DNA from: Chlamydiota bacterium
GTDB taxonomy: Bacteria > Chlamydiota > Chlamydiia > Chlamydiales > Rhabdochlamydiaceae
Direction: 5' to 3'
Assembly (NCBI GenBank): GCA_013041585.1
Contig: JABEVM010000089.1
Location: forward strand, 1 to 5,050
DNA: 5,050 nt
Every line of letters begins with the position of its first letter. The stretch's first letter is position 1. Position numbers and translations under genes: made by a program. Positions 4,532 through 5,050 of the stretch are shown here, one piece after another. The notes below the pieces were generated by a model. The model made no database searches and was not told where the DNA came from. It worked only from the letters and a program-made list of their open reading frames with translations.

Positions 4532-5050
4532 ATGATCTTAACTGGGGATATAGGCGGAACTAAAACAAGGCTAGCTTTATGGGAGAACAAAAAGCTCTGT
4601 AAGGAAGAGCGGTATGCAAGCAAAAAATATCCAGACTTGTTCACAATTATACAAGATTTTTTGCAAAAAGAGACGGTTTCTTTACAAGCCGCGTGTTTTG
4701 GAATTGCTGGGCCAGTAAAAGATCAAGTTTCCCATGTTACCAATCTTCCTTGGGTGGTTGACGCAAAAAGTCTTTCGAAGAAGTTACAACTTCCTCACGT
4801 TTATCTTCTCAATGATTTGGAGGCGAATGCATACGGGATTGAATTTATCCCCTCAAATGAGACTATCGTATTTCAAGAAGGTGAGAAAAATGAAGGTAAT
4901 AGAGCTTTGATTGCGGCTGGAACGGGTCTTGGTGAAGCGGGTCTTTATTGGGATGGAAAAATGTATAAACCATTTGCTTGTGAAGGTGGGCACACAGATT
5001 TTGGTCCAAGGAACGAAATTGAGATTGATTTATTGTTATTCTTACGAAAA
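4532..5050 (+). CDS. glk: Glucokinase (N-terminal 173 residues, 3' truncated by the window edge)
   Basis: This is the first 173 codons of a bacterial Glk-type glucokinase (usually about 320 residues), which phosphorylates glucose to glucose-6-phosphate with ATP in the cytoplasm. 'GDIGGTKTRLAL' (5-16) is the phosphate-binding loop of the sugar kinase/actin-like ATPase fold. 'CFGIAGPV' (55-62) follows. 'LLNDLEANAYGI' (92-103) contains N94 and D95, matching the sugar-binding Asn and catalytic Asp of E. coli Glk. 'AAGTGLGEAGLY' (128-139) is the second phosphate loop. 'EGGHTDFGPRNEIEID' (151-166) contains E151 and H154, the glucose-contacting residues of this subfamily. The spacing of these motifs follows E. 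coli Glk rather than ROK-family kinases, whose zinc-binding cysteine motif is not seen. The gene is divergent from recA across 133 bases. If the host is a chlamydia, glk suggests use of free glucose rather than only host-derived glucose-6-phosphate. Confidence 0.93.
   Translation, partial: MILTGDIGGTKTRLALWENKKLCKEERYASKKYPDLFTIIQDFLQKETVSLQAACFGIAGPVKDQVSHVTNLPWVVDAKSLSKKLQLPHVYLLNDLEANAYGIEFIPSNETIVFQEGEKNEGNRALIAAGTGLGEAGLYWDGKMYKPFACEGGHTDFGPRNEIEIDLLLFLRK

Noticed and set aside
4399..4644. 82-codon N-terminal extension of RecA in the same frame
   Set aside because: It would cross the divergent promoter region and overlap glk. The sequence is unlike any RecA N-terminus, and a ribosome-binding site favours the start at 4398.
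1..5050. Mobile element, CRISPR array, prophage, toxin-antitoxin or defence system
   Set aside because: No transposase, terminal repeats, spaced repeats or relevant protein motifs were seen on either strand. Nearly all the sequence is accounted for by core housekeeping genes.

Overview
The window reads as ordinary housekeeping DNA from an A+T-rich bacterium. The best guess is an environmental (Parachlamydia- or Protochlamydia-like) member of the Chlamydiae. Three things point there. A GlmU-like acetyltransferase with no uridylyltransferase domain sits directly before a polyprenyl diphosphate synthase, which from memory is also the glmU-ispA order in Chlamydia. An RlmD/RumA-type methyltransferase without a TRAM domain is present. 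A glucokinase is also present, which from memory Chlamydiaceae lack but amoeba-associated chlamydiae carry. No database search was possible, so this placement is inference.

Layout. Positions 1-139 hold the 3' end of an unidentified gene (+). Eight bases later is tRNA-Pro(GGG) at 148-222 (+). A 23S rRNA uracil-5-methyltransferase of the RlmD/RumA family runs on the minus strand at 214-1386, and its stop codon lies inside the tRNA gene. A 332-base non-coding stretch (1387-1718) separates it from a divergent two-gene unit. That unit is a GlmU-like left-handed beta-helix acetyltransferase (1719-2378) followed 19 bases later by a farnesyl/geranylgeranyl diphosphate synthase (2398-3327). recA (3331-4398, minus) converges on the synthase gene with three bases between the stop codons. 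A 133-base divergent promoter region (4399-4531) separates recA from glk (from 4532, +), which runs off the right edge.

Function. The acetyltransferase (amino-sugar supply for cell wall or LPS) and the isoprenoid synthase (lipid carriers and quinone side chains) fit one envelope-precursor operon. The methyltransferase and the tRNA belong to translation, recA to DNA repair, and glk to entry of glucose into glycolysis. I see no mobile element, CRISPR array, phage gene, toxin-antitoxin pair or defence system. The points worth a second look are small: the tRNA/CDS antisense overlap, a single-domain GlmU with its catalytic residues kept, substitutions in the prenyltransferase motifs, the very tight ispA/recA convergence with competing hairpins, and a near-repeat in the recA-glk intergenic region.
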